Shown piece by piece: positions 17,081 to 26,248 of a stretch of 64,000 nucleotides of DNA. Numbering within the stretch: the first letter of the stretch is position 1; every line of letters begins with the position of its first letter. Both the position numbers and the translations under genes were made by a program. The notes under the pieces were generated by a model. The model made no database searches. It had not been told where the DNA came from and saw only the letters and a program-made list of their open reading frames with translations. The DNA is from Anaerolineaceae bacterium (GTDB lineage: Bacteria; Chloroflexota; Anaerolineae; Anaerolineales; Anaerolineaceae): contig PABH01000028.1 of NCBI GenBank assembly GCA_002702705.1, positions 124,001 to 188,000 on the forward strand, read 5' to 3'.

Positions 17081-17896
17081 ATGGCATTAAAAGGTAATTT
17101 ACGTGATTTTACAATAACGCAGCTGCTGAATCTGGTTAATTTGGCATGTAAAACCGGCACGTTGGTGATCGAAGGCCCCGGTGATGTGGCACAAATATCT
17201 TTCCGGGAAGGTAAGTTAGCTTACGCTCAACTCGGACAGCGGGATAACAGCCTGGCAGGTATTTTACGCAAAAATAAAAAGATCAGTGCCCGCCAATACG
17301 CGATTTTAGCGGAAAGAGCTACAAAAATGAGCGACAAGGAATTGGGTATCCTGTTAGTAAATGCAGGTTACCTTTCCCAGGCGGACATTATTGAAAGTCT
17401 GCAGCAAAATTTTGTATATATCATCCGCCAATTATTTACCTGGGTGGAAGGTTTTTTCCGTTTTGATGCGGATATGCTGCCGCCAAGTGACAAAATTCCG
17501 GTTCGTTTGGATTTGGAGAATCTGATTATTGAGGGTTCCCGCCAATTACGAGAATGGGAGTTGTTACAGCAGGAAATTCCCAGTTTGGATATGGCATTAA
17601 AATTCACGGACCGTCCCGGCACCAATATTAAGGATGTCAATTTAAGTGTGGAAGAATGGCGGGTTGTTTCGTATGTCAGTCCGAAAAACACGATGCGCCA
17701 GGTGGCCCAAGTTACCAAACTAAACGATTTGGAAATTCGGCGGGTGGTGTATGCACTGCTTCAAGCCGGTCTGGTTGAAATTGTCCGTCCCGGCGGTGCG
17801 CCAGCCAGTGTGTCGGCTCGCGCTTTCCGCACGGAAGATAAAGAACAACAAAAATCATTTGTTAATCGGATTATTGATCGTATCCTTTCGATTTAA
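17081..17896 (+). CDS. DUF4388 domain protein
   Basis: A 271-residue cytoplasmic protein. Residues 1-100 carry the DUF4388 pattern: MALKGNLRDFTITQLLNLVNLACKTGTL in pieces, then ISFREGKLAYAQ and GILRKNKKIS. A winged-helix-like C-terminal part (RQVAQVTKLNDLEIRRVVYALLQAGLVE, about 205-235) follows. DUF4388 (PATAN-type) proteins are adaptors in signalling and polarity systems. The small GTPase gene starts 23 bases downstream, and this pairing suggests the two proteins work together. A consensus promoter lies upstream. Confidence 0.8.
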   Translation: MALKGNLRDFTITQLLNLVNLACKTGTLVIEGPGDVAQISFREGKLAYAQLGQRDNSLAGILRKNKKISARQYAILAERATKMSDKELGILLVNAGYLSQADIIESLQQNFVYIIRQLFTWVEGFFRFDADMLPPSDKIPVRLDLENLIIEGSRQLREWELLQQEIPSLDMALKFTDRPGTNIKDVNLSVEEWRVVSYVSPKNTMRQVAQVTKLNDLEIRRVVYALLQAGLVEIVRPGGAPASVSARAFRTEDKEQQKSFVNRIIDRILSI

Positions 17897-17919
17897 TACC
17901 CCTCATTAAAGGAACACTT

Positions 17920-18456
17920 ATGCAAACAGTAAAAATCGTAGTCACAGGCCCATTCAGTGCAGGAAAAACGGAGTTCATCCGTTCCGTCAGTGAAATTGAT
18001 GTTGTGTCTACCGAAAGAAAGATTACTGCCGAAGCGGAAAAAATTAAAAATTCAACAACTGTGGCGATGGATTTTGGACGTATTTCGATTGATGATGAAC
18101 TGGTGCTTTACCTGTTTGGTACGCCAGGTCAGCGTCGGTTTGACTTTATGTGGGAGATTTTATCGGAGGGTATGCTCGGGTTCATTGTTATGGTGGACAG
18201 CGCCCGTCCGGAAACCTTCCGGGAAGCACGCAGCATTTTGGAAACCTTCCGCGCCTATGCGCCAACCCCGTACGTGGTGGCAGCCAATAAACAGGATATG
18301 GACGATGCCTGGGATTTAGAAGATATGCGCGTAGCCTTAAGACTTGACCCCAATGTAAAGTTTTTACCCTGTGTTGCACAGGATAAAGAATCGGTTAAAA
18401 AGGTTCTGCTGGAACTGTTGTATACCATCCTTGCCGAGATGGAGGCGGGTGACTAG
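17920..18456 (+). CDS. MglA/Ras-like small GTPase
   Basis: A 178-residue single-domain GTPase. P-loop GPFSAGKT at 10-17, switch II FGTPGQ at 66-71, NKQD at 123-126, and a CVAQD stretch near 146-150 as G5. The TPGQ form resembles bacterial MglA and conservon CvnD proteins rather than Era/Obg GTPases. It follows a DUF4388 partner in the same operon. In related systems the GTPase is a polarity or signalling switch, and partner proteins act as GAP. The target in this organism is unknown. Confidence 0.85.
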   Translation: MQTVKIVVTGPFSAGKTEFIRSVSEIDVVSTERKITAEAEKIKNSTTVAMDFGRISIDDELVLYLFGTPGQRRFDFMWEILSEGMLGFIVMVDSARPETFREARSILETFRAYAPTPYVVAANKQDMDDAWDLEDMRVALRLDPNVKFLPCVAQDKESVKKVLLELLYTILAEMEAGD

Positions 18457-18471
18457 ACCCGGGATTAATCA

Positions 18472-19275
18472 TTGTCATCCATTACCACCGACCAGGGGAT
18501 CTTACATTACGAAGTATTTGGAAGAGGAAAACCGGTTATCCTTCTACACGGTTGGTTAGGCTCTTGGGGTCTATGGCAAGAGACCATGACCTACTTGGGC
18601 CAGTATTACCGCTGTTATGCCCTTGATTTTTGGGGTTTTGGTGAGTCCGGCCGTAAATTAGATACCTATCAAGTACCGGATTTTGTGGCGCTGGTAAACC
18701 AATTTATGGATCAAATGGGGATTATCAACGCTCCCCTAGTGGGGCACAGTATGGGCGGGACGGTCAGTTTACTGACTGCCATCTCTCACCCGGACCGCAT
18801 CAGCAAAGTGACCATTATTGGATCTCCCATTGTAGGCACTTCCCTGGCTTTACCTTTAAAATTTGCGGGAAATCGTTTCATCGCTTCGGTTTTGTTTCGG
18901 TTTTTTGACCAGTTTCGGGCTGTTATGCGAGCGGCTTCCCCTTTAATTTCTCGGGACCCGCGTTTTCCGGATATGATGGATCGGGATTTATCAAAAACCA
19001 CCCTTGAATCGTTTTTAACAAGTATTGCTTCTTTACATAAAACCGATTTGCGCCCCCAATTAAGCACTTTAAAGATACCCGTGATGGGTATGTTTGGACA
19101 CCGGGATAATATCGTTTCTCCAAACCAATGGAAACCGTTGTTGGCTGGACTGCCCAATGCCAGAATTGAACGTTTTCCAAAAGCAGGGCATTTTATTATG
19201 CTAGATGAACCGCCTGCTTTTATGCAGATTGTGAAAGACTTTTTGGATACAGAAAACACACCGACTGGAAATTAA
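18472..19275 (+). CDS. Alpha/beta hydrolase
   Basis: A 267-residue alpha/beta hydrolase. Oxyanion region LLHGWLGS at 24-31, nucleophile elbow GHSMGG with Ser93, Asp in GMFGHRD, and His in KAGHF near the C-terminus. The start is TTG 18472; no ATG lies before the first conserved strand. It has a paralogue at 36960-37745 with the same HYEV.GRG and ALDFWGFG blocks. Substrate unknown. It lies in a head-to-tail series with the GTPase upstream and the next gene one base downstream. Confidence 0.82.
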   Translation: MSSITTDQGILHYEVFGRGKPVILLHGWLGSWGLWQETMTYLGQYYRCYALDFWGFGESGRKLDTYQVPDFVALVNQFMDQMGIINAPLVGHSMGGTVSLLTAISHPDRISKVTIIGSPIVGTSLALPLKFAGNRFIASVLFRFFDQFRAVMRAASPLISRDPRFPDMMDRDLSKTTLESFLTSIASLHKTDLRPQLSTLKIPVMGMFGHRDNIVSPNQWKPLLAGLPNARIERFPKAGHFIMLDEPPAFMQIVKDFLDTENTPTGN

Positions 19276-19276
19276 C

Positions 19277-20560
19277 ATGAATTTGTTTAAGATTATTTTA
19301 CAATCCAAACGACATGTTTACCCATTTAATGAACCCGCCCGGGATTTACGAATATTAAATAAACCACTCTGGTTAAATCAACGGGATGTATTGGCTCCCT
19401 ATACCCGGCATGAAATTGAACTGCCGGAAGGAGCGGCCTTACCATCAACCAAAGAAGCTTGTATCGTTTATCGTGATAATTTGTTGTTTGATGCGGGTTA
19501 CATCGAAGCGTTTTTATCCGAAGCACAAAAAACAGGGAAACCCTGTCAGGCTGCTTTTACATTGGATGATCCTGCTTTTCGTGAACACTGCTTGCCGCTA
19601 TCCGATTCGTATACCCGTTCCGGGGATGTTTTCTTAATCGACCTGTGGTATTACCCGAATGGTCCGGTTGATGCAGCGCAGCCTTTGGTGGTGAGTTTGT
19701 TATCCAAAGAAATAGGTTATTATCATGTTCCGACCTATATGGCTTATGACCAGGGTGATTTGGTGTATCAAGTACCGCTAAGAACCTTAATCGCCATTGA
19801 TTCCTGGGTGCATATTTTTATCGCTGACACCGTTTTTGGTTTGTTTGGACGAGGCCTACGTTTTGAAACTCGGCTGAAAAAAGACCCGCTATTTATGTTA
19901 AAAGTGCTGATTTCTGCCATGTATGAGGGGAAACAAGTGTTGGAAAGCTCTTCTCTGGTGCGAATTGGCCGGAATTGCTCGATTGATCCTTCAGCTATTA
20001 TCCATGGTCCGACGACAATTGGGGATAATGTTACGATTGGGGCGGGTGTGGTCATTGAAAACTGCATCATTGGTGATAACGTAAATGTCTCTCAAGGATG
20101 TAATTTAATGTTATCCGTGATTGGGGACGGCACCTTTTTGCCATTCCGGGCATCATTGTTTATGACGACCACGATGGAAAATGCCATGATTGCTCAAAAT
20201 ACATGTTTACAAATGTGTGTCATTGGACGAAATAGTTTTATCGGTGCTGGTTCCACCTTTACCGATTTTAATTTGATTCCGATCGAACTGCGAGCAAGAG
20301 ATGCTAACGGCACGTTAAAGTCAGCCAATCGGCCTGTATTAGGGGGCTGTGTGGGCCATAACTGCCGGATTGGGGCTGGAATGGTGGTCTATCCGGCACG
20401 CACTATTGAATCGGATGTAGTCTTGTTTAGTTCAAAAGACCGCCGTGTGCTCGATAAGGACGTACGTTTTGAGGACAGTGATCACCACAAACTGAAGGGT
20501 GCAGATCTGCACCAGCGTTTGTATCCGCGTATGGGTGAAGATACAATAGATCAATGGTAG
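19277..20560 (+). CDS. Left-handed beta-helix (LbetaH) protein
   Basis: A 427-residue protein. The N-terminal 210 residues have no motif I recognise. Residues 225-385 form hexapeptide repeats of the left-handed beta-helix: IGRNCSIDPSAIIHG, IGDNVTIGAGVVIENCIIGDNV, IGRNSFIGAGSTF, VGHNCRIGAGMVVYP. Such helices occur in acyl- and acetyltransferases and in nucleotidyltransferase tails. The gene begins one base after the hydrolase stop. It may transfer an acyl group, but the catalytic His cannot be placed with confidence. Confidence 0.7.
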   Translation: MNLFKIILQSKRHVYPFNEPARDLRILNKPLWLNQRDVLAPYTRHEIELPEGAALPSTKEACIVYRDNLLFDAGYIEAFLSEAQKTGKPCQAAFTLDDPAFREHCLPLSDSYTRSGDVFLIDLWYYPNGPVDAAQPLVVSLLSKEIGYYHVPTYMAYDQGDLVYQVPLRTLIAIDSWVHIFIADTVFGLFGRGLRFETRLKKDPLFMLKVLISAMYEGKQVLESSSLVRIGRNCSIDPSAIIHGPTTIGDNVTIGAGVVIENCIIGDNVNVSQGCNLMLSVIGDGTFLPFRASLFMTTTMENAMIAQNTCLQMCVIGRNSFIGAGSTFTDFNLIPIELRARDANGTLKSANRPVLGGCVGHNCRIGAGMVVYPARTIESDVVLFSSKDRRVLDKDVRFEDSDHHKLKGADLHQRLYPRMGEDTIDQW

Positions 20561-20774
20561 AGCACTGTGGTGGTTTTGGGTTATCTACCTCCCAAAAAAC
20601 AACCCATTAAAAACCTAAAAATTACTGAAGACCAGTTGATCCATAAAACAGGGAATAAAGGGAATTGGCCTTTGCTCCAGAAATGTGTATTTCTATGAGT
20701 ATAATAAAGAGGTAGACTCACCATGCTTATCCTCGGTATCCTCTTTTTCACTTAAAACCAAAGGAGAGTTCGTA

Positions 20775-21236
20775 ATGATTATCCGTGATTGTATGAAAAC
20801 AAATGTTTTTTCAATTCGAGAAGATGAATTGGTCACAAAAGCGGCCAAATTGTTTCTTGAACAACACATTGGTACCCTTCCGGTTGTAAATAAAGAAAAT
20901 AAATTGGTAGGAATTTTAACTTTACAATGTATGTTAAAAATTACCATGCCTGATTTTGTGAATGTGGTGGAAAATTTTGACTTTATTCCAAATTTTGGTG
21001 CCGTTCGAACCAAACAACCTGAGCGCAGTGAGTTATTCCGTCCTGTACAAGATATTATGAAAAAGCCGGTTTTTGTGGAAGAAGATTGGTCATTGATCCA
21101 TGCTGCGGCGATTTTGGATAAGGAAGAAAGCGCAGATATTCCCGTCGTCAGTGAAGATGGAACATTGGTTGGATTGGCTTCACATGTGGATATTGGCACC
21201 GGTTTAATTGAACAGTGGGATTTAGATTTTTTTTAG
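20775..21236 (+). CDS. Protein with paired CBS domains
   Basis: A 153-residue protein made of two CBS domains: MKTNVFSIREDELVTKAAKLF...TLPVVNKENKLVGIL, and MKKPVFVEEDWSLIHAAAIL...DIPVVSEDGTLVGLAS. ATG 20775 has AAGGAG eight bases upstream; an earlier in-frame start at 20685 lacks support. CBS pairs bind adenosyl nucleotides and regulate transporters or enzymes. Only 21 bases separate it from the permease gene, so it probably senses energy status for that transporter. Confidence 0.85.
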   Translation: MIIRDCMKTNVFSIREDELVTKAAKLFLEQHIGTLPVVNKENKLVGILTLQCMLKITMPDFVNVVENFDFIPNFGAVRTKQPERSELFRPVQDIMKKPVFVEEDWSLIHAAAILDKEESADIPVVSEDGTLVGLASHVDIGTGLIEQWDLDFF

Positions 21237-21257
21237 AAATGGAAATGAAAACCAAAA

Positions 21258-22556
21258 ATGATTGAACAAATTGTCTCCACCGGTATTTTTATTATCGCGT
21301 TAACTTTAATTTTTTCTGAAAAAGTTAATCGCACCATTGTTGCTTTTACCAGTGCCACGTTGATGATTTTAGTGGGTTTTTATATGGGGTTTTATAATCA
21401 GGAGCTGGCGATTGAGGCGATTGATTTTAATACGCTGGGATTGTTATTAGGCATGATGATTCTGGTCGCTTTAATGGAACCGACCGGCTTTTTTCAATAC
21501 TTGGCTGTTTGGGTGGGGAAAATTTCAAAAGGACGCCCCATTCGTTTATTAGTCTTGTTAGGTACGGTAACGACCCTGGTTTCGATGGTCTTGGATAATG
21601 TTACGACGGTTGTTTTAATTGCTCCGGTCACCATTTTAATATGTGAAATCTTGGGGATTAATGCCCAGCCTTATTTGTTGTCGGAAGCATTGTTGTCAAA
21701 CACGGGTGGTGTTGGCACCATGGTGGGTGATCCGCCCAATATTTTAATTGCCTCCGCAGCGGGATTTTCTTTTAATGATTTTTTGATCTACTCCTTACCA
21801 ATTGTTTTTGTCACCTGGTTTGTGGCTTTGGGAACACTCCGGTTTTTATTTCGGAAAGATTTAAATAAAGCGGTGGATATTGCGAATGTCGAGGCATTAC
21901 AAGAGTTAAGGCCACGTGATGCCATTAAGGATATGGATACAATTATCAAAGTATTGGTCATGATTGTGATTGCCTTTATCGGCTTTTTATCAGAGGAAAT
22001 TATTCATCTTGAACCTTCCACAATCGCGTTAACTTGTTCGGCTGTGGCTTTGTTTTGGGTGCGCCCGGAACAATTAAGAACAACGCTCAATCATGTGGAA
22101 TGGGATATTCTCATCTTTTTTGGGGCATTGTTTGTAATGGTAGGTGGTTTGGAAAAAGCTGGTGTATTAGAATTATTGGCCGATGTGATTGTGCAAGGTA
22201 TGGTACTTCCGACTGTTGTCTTAGGTGTCATTATGATCTGGGTAGTGGCGATCATGTCTGCTATTGTAGACAATGTGCCGATCACCATTGCATTGATTCC
22301 GGTTATTTCCAGTCTGGGCGGCATGGGTGTCGAAATTGCGCCCTTATGGTGGGCTTTAGCTTTTGGTGCAGGGTTTGGCGGCAATGGCACGATCATCGGC
22401 TCTACTGCGAATGTGGTGGTTACTTCGTTATCAGAACGGACTCGGAATCCCATTACCCCCTCCTTATGGAATAAACGCGGGCTGCCTGTCATGTTAACCA
22501 CCTGTACAATTGCTTCCGGTTTGTATGTTGGCTTTTATTATTTGTTTGGTTTTTAG
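21258..22556 (+). CDS. ArsB/NhaD-type ion transporter (SLC13/P-protein like)
   Basis: A 432-residue polytopic membrane protein with about eleven hydrophobic segments. Two inverted-repeat signatures are visible: SMVLDNVTTVVLIAPVT with GTMVGDPPNIL in the first half, and SAIVDNVPITIALIPV with GGNGTIIGSTANVVV in the second. These are the ion-binding DN.. and SNP/STAN loops of the ion transporter superfamily (arsenite ArsB, NhaD Na+/H+, P protein). The exact ion is uncertain. The CBS protein upstream is the likely regulator. Confidence 0.8.
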   Translation: MIEQIVSTGIFIIALTLIFSEKVNRTIVAFTSATLMILVGFYMGFYNQELAIEAIDFNTLGLLLGMMILVALMEPTGFFQYLAVWVGKISKGRPIRLLVLLGTVTTLVSMVLDNVTTVVLIAPVTILICEILGINAQPYLLSEALLSNTGGVGTMVGDPPNILIASAAGFSFNDFLIYSLPIVFVTWFVALGTLRFLFRKDLNKAVDIANVEALQELRPRDAIKDMDTIIKVLVMIVIAFIGFLSEEIIHLEPSTIALTCSAVALFWVRPEQLRTTLNHVEWDILIFFGALFVMVGGLEKAGVLELLADVIVQGMVLPTVVLGVIMIWVVAIMSAIVDNVPITIALIPVISSLGGMGVEIAPLWWALAFGAGFGGNGTIIGSTANVVVTSLSERTRNPITPSLWNKRGLPVMLTTCTIASGLYVGFYYLFGF

Positions 22557-22600
22557 TTAAAGTTTAATTAATAACTGGATAAACATTTTTTTGTAATCTG

Positions 22601-23386
22601 ATGAATAATAAACCGCAATTAGCAACCGGTTATTCAGATGCTTTAGAGGAATTACTAAAAACAAACGCTGCTCCGATTCAGGCGATTGAGTTTGGTCCTT
22701 ATAACGCAATTGAAACTGTAAAAGAACGAATTCATTCCCTAACGAATTACAAATTGTATTATCACCCGGGTAGTTGGATTCGGTTTTTGAATTGGCAACC
22801 TGAAATTAAGAAGAAAAATCAAATATATTTGGAAATTTTGAAACCACCTTGGGCTTCATTCCACATCGTTTTAAAACCGGCGTGGGGAGTATGGTTAGCC
22901 CAACATAATTTCCGTTTTGCTTATAAACGCAAGAAAAACCAAGAGCAAAAGTTCATTAAAAAAATCAACCAACTTAAAAACGACTTTTCCTGTCCAATCA
23001 TGTTGGAACATATGCCGGGTTCTGCACCAAATGATAGGCTTGAATGCGCTTCTGAGGTGATCCAATCCATTGTATCGCAAACTGAATCATTGTTTTTACT
23101 CGATATTCCGCATGCAATCATTACAGCGCAAATATTGGGTATGCCAGTGGACAAGTATTTAAAATCTCTGCCGCTTCAAAAAACGCGTGAAATTCATATC
23201 AGCGGTCCCAGGTACCGTGGGGCTTACCTGTCAGACGTTCACGATACGATTGGTGAAAATGAATTGTACTGGCTGCAGTGGGTGTTGGATCAGACCCAGG
23301 CAGATGTGGTTACCCTTGAGTATTATCGCAATGCACATGATTTGGCGGTTCAACTGGAAAAATTAGCGAAGATTTTAGGCTATTGA
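22601..23386 (+). CDS. TIM-barrel protein, DUF692 (MNIO)-like
   Basis: A 261-residue protein with features of the DUF692 barrel: YKLYYHPGS, IMLEHMP, LLDIPHAIITAQILGMPVD, REIHISGP, DVHDTIGENELYWL and VVTLEYYRN. The ordered His/Asp/Glu residues would fit the two or three iron ligands of multinuclear iron oxidases that modify ribosomal peptides. No precursor-peptide gene is evident next to it. A xylose-isomerase-like sugar epimerase is the alternative. No clear ribosome-binding site precedes the ATG. Confidence 0.5.
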   Translation: MNNKPQLATGYSDALEELLKTNAAPIQAIEFGPYNAIETVKERIHSLTNYKLYYHPGSWIRFLNWQPEIKKKNQIYLEILKPPWASFHIVLKPAWGVWLAQHNFRFAYKRKKNQEQKFIKKINQLKNDFSCPIMLEHMPGSAPNDRLECASEVIQSIVSQTESLFLLDIPHAIITAQILGMPVDKYLKSLPLQKTREIHISGPRYRGAYLSDVHDTIGENELYWLQWVLDQTQADVVTLEYYRNAHDLAVQLEKLAKILGY

Positions 23387-23554
23387 TTTAAACAACTACT
23401 GTCCACATGGAAGTTTGTTAATCGAATTTATAAAAAGCAAACGTCGGGCTACTCTACGGGCACATGTGGTTCCTTGCTAAGCAAGTTTCCCCTAATTACA
23501 CTTTGATAGCATGTTACTTCTGCTGATCAAAAACCCGATATTGGATGTTTTCCC

Positions 23555-23568
23555 AAAGCTGGGCTTTT
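23555..23568. repeat. Dispersed 14-bp repeat AAAGCTGGGCTTTT
   Basis: The same 14 bases occur at 14685-14698 and, reverse complemented over its first 13 bases, at 14604-14617. It lies in the convergent gap between the DUF692-like and DUF3109 genes, close to the stop of the latter. Confidence 0.5.
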
Positions 23569-23586
23569 GATTTCAAGATAAGGATT

Positions 23587-24156
23587 TTAACGAAGCAGCC
23601 GTTCGTAGGCATCATTTCCGAGGAAATAACGCAGCTCTTCTTCAAAGGTGACAAGTAGTGATTTATCGGTAGGGGCTGGGCGTAGACAGGAACCGGGTTC
23701 TTCTGCCAATAAATTTGTTTCGTCCAGGGTGATCCTGCCTTCATCGTCTAAATCTAGCGGGTGTAAAATGCAGTAAAACGGTTTTAAGAACCAGGGATGG
23801 TGTCCCATGTTTTCAGCGGCACACTGCAGGGCGCATTTGTGATCCTGATTTAAAAATACGCAGGCGGTACCGCCATAATGAGCGCTATCTTTTACAACCA
23901 ATGAGTGGACCACTTTCCCGCTGGATACAAAAGGATCTTTTTCAAGTTCATTTTGGAAACATAGAGAAGGGTTTTCTCGGTATCCATCAGGCATAAAAAC
24001 ACTAATTTCATCCCAATAGCGCAGGATTTGTTCTTGTTCATATTTGCCTAACCACACCCCGTATAAACAGCAGGCCCCTTTACAATTGCCCAAACTACAG
24101 CGCTGTAGTTTTTCTTTTTTTAATAAACGCGGAGAAATTTCATATTCCTGAAACAT
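23587..24156 (-). CDS. DUF3109 (YkgJ-like) cysteine-cluster protein
   Basis: A 189-residue protein with eight or more cysteines. CSLGNCKGACCLYGVWLG at residues 20-37 is the family hallmark, followed by CVFLNQDHKCALQCAAE and FKPFYC-like cysteines near 110-135. Such proteins are thought to bind Zn or an Fe-S cluster. Function is not established. It converges on the DUF692-like gene, with 200 bases between. A -10-like TAAAAT on this strand ends six bases before the ATG, so the mRNA may be leaderless. Confidence 0.75.
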   Translation of the reverse strand: MFQEYEISPRLLKKEKLQRCSLGNCKGACCLYGVWLGKYEQEQILRYWDEISVFMPDGYRENPSLCFQNELEKDPFVSSGKVVHSLVVKDSAHYGGTACVFLNQDHKCALQCAAENMGHHPWFLKPFYCILHPLDLDDEGRITLDETNLLAEEPGSCLRPAPTDKSLLVTFEEELRYFLGNDAYERLLR

Positions 24157-24162
24157 TCGGTT

Positions 24163-24168
24163 ATTTTA
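24163..24168 (-). promoter_or_regulatory. -10 element (TAAAAT, extended TG) close to start codon
   Basis: Read on the - strand, TGATAAAAT ends six bases before the ATG at 24156. No Shine-Dalgarno sequence is present. Spacing predicts a leaderless mRNA. Confidence 0.4.
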
Positions 24169-24316
24169 TCATAACCCACCTTACAAAAAACTAACGGATA
24201 TTTTTCTTTGCCTTACAAATGCCATAATGATTTTTTGTTTTATTTCATGTTAAGGTACAATTAATTACATAGGGTGAGATCATGGTGGAAATTCAGCGCA
24301 CAAGAAGGACAATTCA

Positions 24317-25819
24317 ATGGAAGAAAAACTGAATAAACTGAAACACACGCTGGGAAAAATAAGTGATTTAAATCATGCCAGTGCGGTATTGGGTTGGGAT
24401 CAACAAGTGTCCATGCCGGAATTAGGTGCACTCGAACGCGGCGAGCAACTGGGCACATTGGGTGAATTAGCCCATAACTTGTTTGTGAACGATGAGGTTG
24501 GACAGCTGCTGGAAGACCTGGCTGCTGAAACCAAAAACCTCGATCCTGATTCAGACGAGGCCCGTTTGATCAAAGTCACAAAACGCCAATATGATCGAGA
24601 TACCCGCATCCCCTCTGAAATGATTGCCGAGTTTGCACGGGTTACTACCGTTGCACACGGCGAATGGGCAAAAGCCCGCAGCCAAAATCAGTTCAGCATT
24701 TTTCAACCCCATTTGGAAAAAATAGTCGAGATGGTGCGGGAAATGGCCGATCTCTTTAAACCTTATGATCATCCCTACGATCCCTTGTTAGACATGTTTG
24801 AACCCGGGATGAAAACATCGGATGTGAAACAAATCTTTGATACCCTTCGTCCCCAACAGGTAGAATTGGTCAAAGCTATATCAGAATCGAAACAAGTGGA
24901 CGATTCTTTCCTTCATCTTAATTTTCCCAAACAAGCCCAATGGGATTTTGGCGTGGCGATTGCCGAAAAATTTGGTATGAATTGGGAGCGTAGCCGGCAG
25001 GATTACGCCGCTCATCCTTTCACGACATCCTTTGGGTTAGATGATGTGCGTATTACCACCCGCATTCATGAAGACTTGCCTGCATCCGCTTTGTTCAGCA
25101 CCATGCACGAAACGGGGCACGCTTTATACGAATTAGGTTTTAACCGCGACTACCGGCGGACCCCCTTAGCCGATTCCGCTTCCCTGGCGATTCATGAATC
25201 GCAGTCCCGCATGTGGGAAAATCTAGTAGGACGTTCGCGTAATTTTTGGACTCATTTTTACCCGCAGCTGCAAACCGCGTTTCCACAGCAGTTATCCAAT
25301 GTTGATTTGGAAACATTTTACCGCGGTATCAACAAAGTGGAGCCTTCATTGATTCGCGTGGAAGCAGATGAAGCGACCTACAACCTGCATGTCATGTTAC
25401 GAATGGGAATTGAAATCGAATTGATGGAAGGCAAACTCGAGGTGAAAGATTTACCCGAGGTCTGGAAAAGCCGTATGTTAGATTACTTAGGTGTAGCATC
25501 TGCAACGGATGCGGATGGTGTTTTGCAGGATGTGCATTGGTCTGGCGGCATGATTGGTTACTTCCCCACCTATGCCCTTGGAAACCTGGTATCCGTTCAA
25601 TTATGGGAAAAAATGCACCAGGATATGCCTGATTTGGACGAGAATATCTCCAAAGGTCAATTTGGGGAAATGCTGCAGTGGTTACGAACCAATGTTCACC
25701 AGTATGGAGCAAAATATGAACCTCAAGAATTAGTTCAACGCATCACTGGCTCAAAAATTGATCCAAAACCATACATGCGATATCTGAACCATAAGTATCA
25801 GGATATTTACGGGTTCTAA
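24317..25819 (+). CDS. Carboxypeptidase Taq (M32 metallopeptidase)
   Basis: A 500-residue cytoplasmic carboxypeptidase, the normal length for M32. Zinc site HETGH with His264, Glu265 and His268, third ligand Glu294 in HESQSRMWEN. Other family blocks are SAVLGWDQQVSMP near the N-terminus, FTTSFGLDDVRITTR, and YNLHVMLRMGIE. It trims C-terminal residues from peptides, using a divalent metal. AAGGA precedes the start. The gene stands alone between the DUF3109 gene and a receiver gene. Confidence 0.93.
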   Translation: MEEKLNKLKHTLGKISDLNHASAVLGWDQQVSMPELGALERGEQLGTLGELAHNLFVNDEVGQLLEDLAAETKNLDPDSDEARLIKVTKRQYDRDTRIPSEMIAEFARVTTVAHGEWAKARSQNQFSIFQPHLEKIVEMVREMADLFKPYDHPYDPLLDMFEPGMKTSDVKQIFDTLRPQQVELVKAISESKQVDDSFLHLNFPKQAQWDFGVAIAEKFGMNWERSRQDYAAHPFTTSFGLDDVRITTRIHEDLPASALFSTMHETGHALYELGFNRDYRRTPLADSASLAIHESQSRMWENLVGRSRNFWTHFYPQLQTAFPQQLSNVDLETFYRGINKVEPSLIRVEADEATYNLHVMLRMGIEIELMEGKLEVKDLPEVWKSRMLDYLGVASATDADGVLQDVHWSGGMIGYFPTYALGNLVSVQLWEKMHQDMPDLDENISKGQFGEMLQWLRTNVHQYGAKYEPQELVQRITGSKIDPKPYMRYLNHKYQDIYGF

Positions 25820-25857
25820 AAAATCAGGTAAGATGATGATATTAAAAATGGTACGAT

Positions 25858-25863
25858 TAGAAT
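25858..25863 (+). promoter_or_regulatory. -10 like element (TAGAAT) close to start codon
   Basis: TAGAAT ends seven bases before ATG 25871, without a ribosome site between. It would give a leaderless mRNA; no -35 is evident. Confidence 0.35.
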
Positions 25864-25870
25864 AAATCTC

Positions 25871-26245
25871 ATGGCAAAAATACTTTTTATTGATGATGAT
25901 ACAAATACACTGGAATTGATGGGAAAAATTTCGCAAATCTTAGGCCATCAAGCGATTACCTGTCCACAGGCAGACCTGGCGGTACAATATGCGCTGCAAG
26001 ACCATCCGGATTTGATCATGGTTGATATTAATATGCAGGAATTTAATGGTTTTGATGTTGTGCGGCAGCTTCGTCAATACATAACCCAATCGGAAACGCC
26101 GATCCTGATTCTTTCTGCCAGTGACCCGAACGAAGATACAAATCAAGCGTTGGCCGCTGGAGCAAGTGGTTATCTTCCCAAACCGCTTACAATTGACGGC
26201 TTAAACCAGGTGTTGGAAAAATACAACCATATCCACAGCCACTAA
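25871..26245 (+). CDS. Stand-alone response regulator receiver
   Basis: A 124-residue CheY-like receiver without output domain. Acidic pocket DDD at residues 8-10, phosphoacceptor Asp in LIMVDINMQEF (Asp51), Ser in ILSAS, and the KP pair in GYLPKPL (Lys103). It probably passes signals by protein contact. No kinase is adjacent. The LLM oxidoreductase starts three bases downstream. Confidence 0.88.
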   Translation: MAKILFIDDDTNTLELMGKISQILGHQAITCPQADLAVQYALQDHPDLIMVDINMQEFNGFDVVRQLRQYITQSETPILILSASDPNEDTNQALAAGASGYLPKPLTIDGLNQVLEKYNHIHSH

Positions 26246-26248
26246 ACC

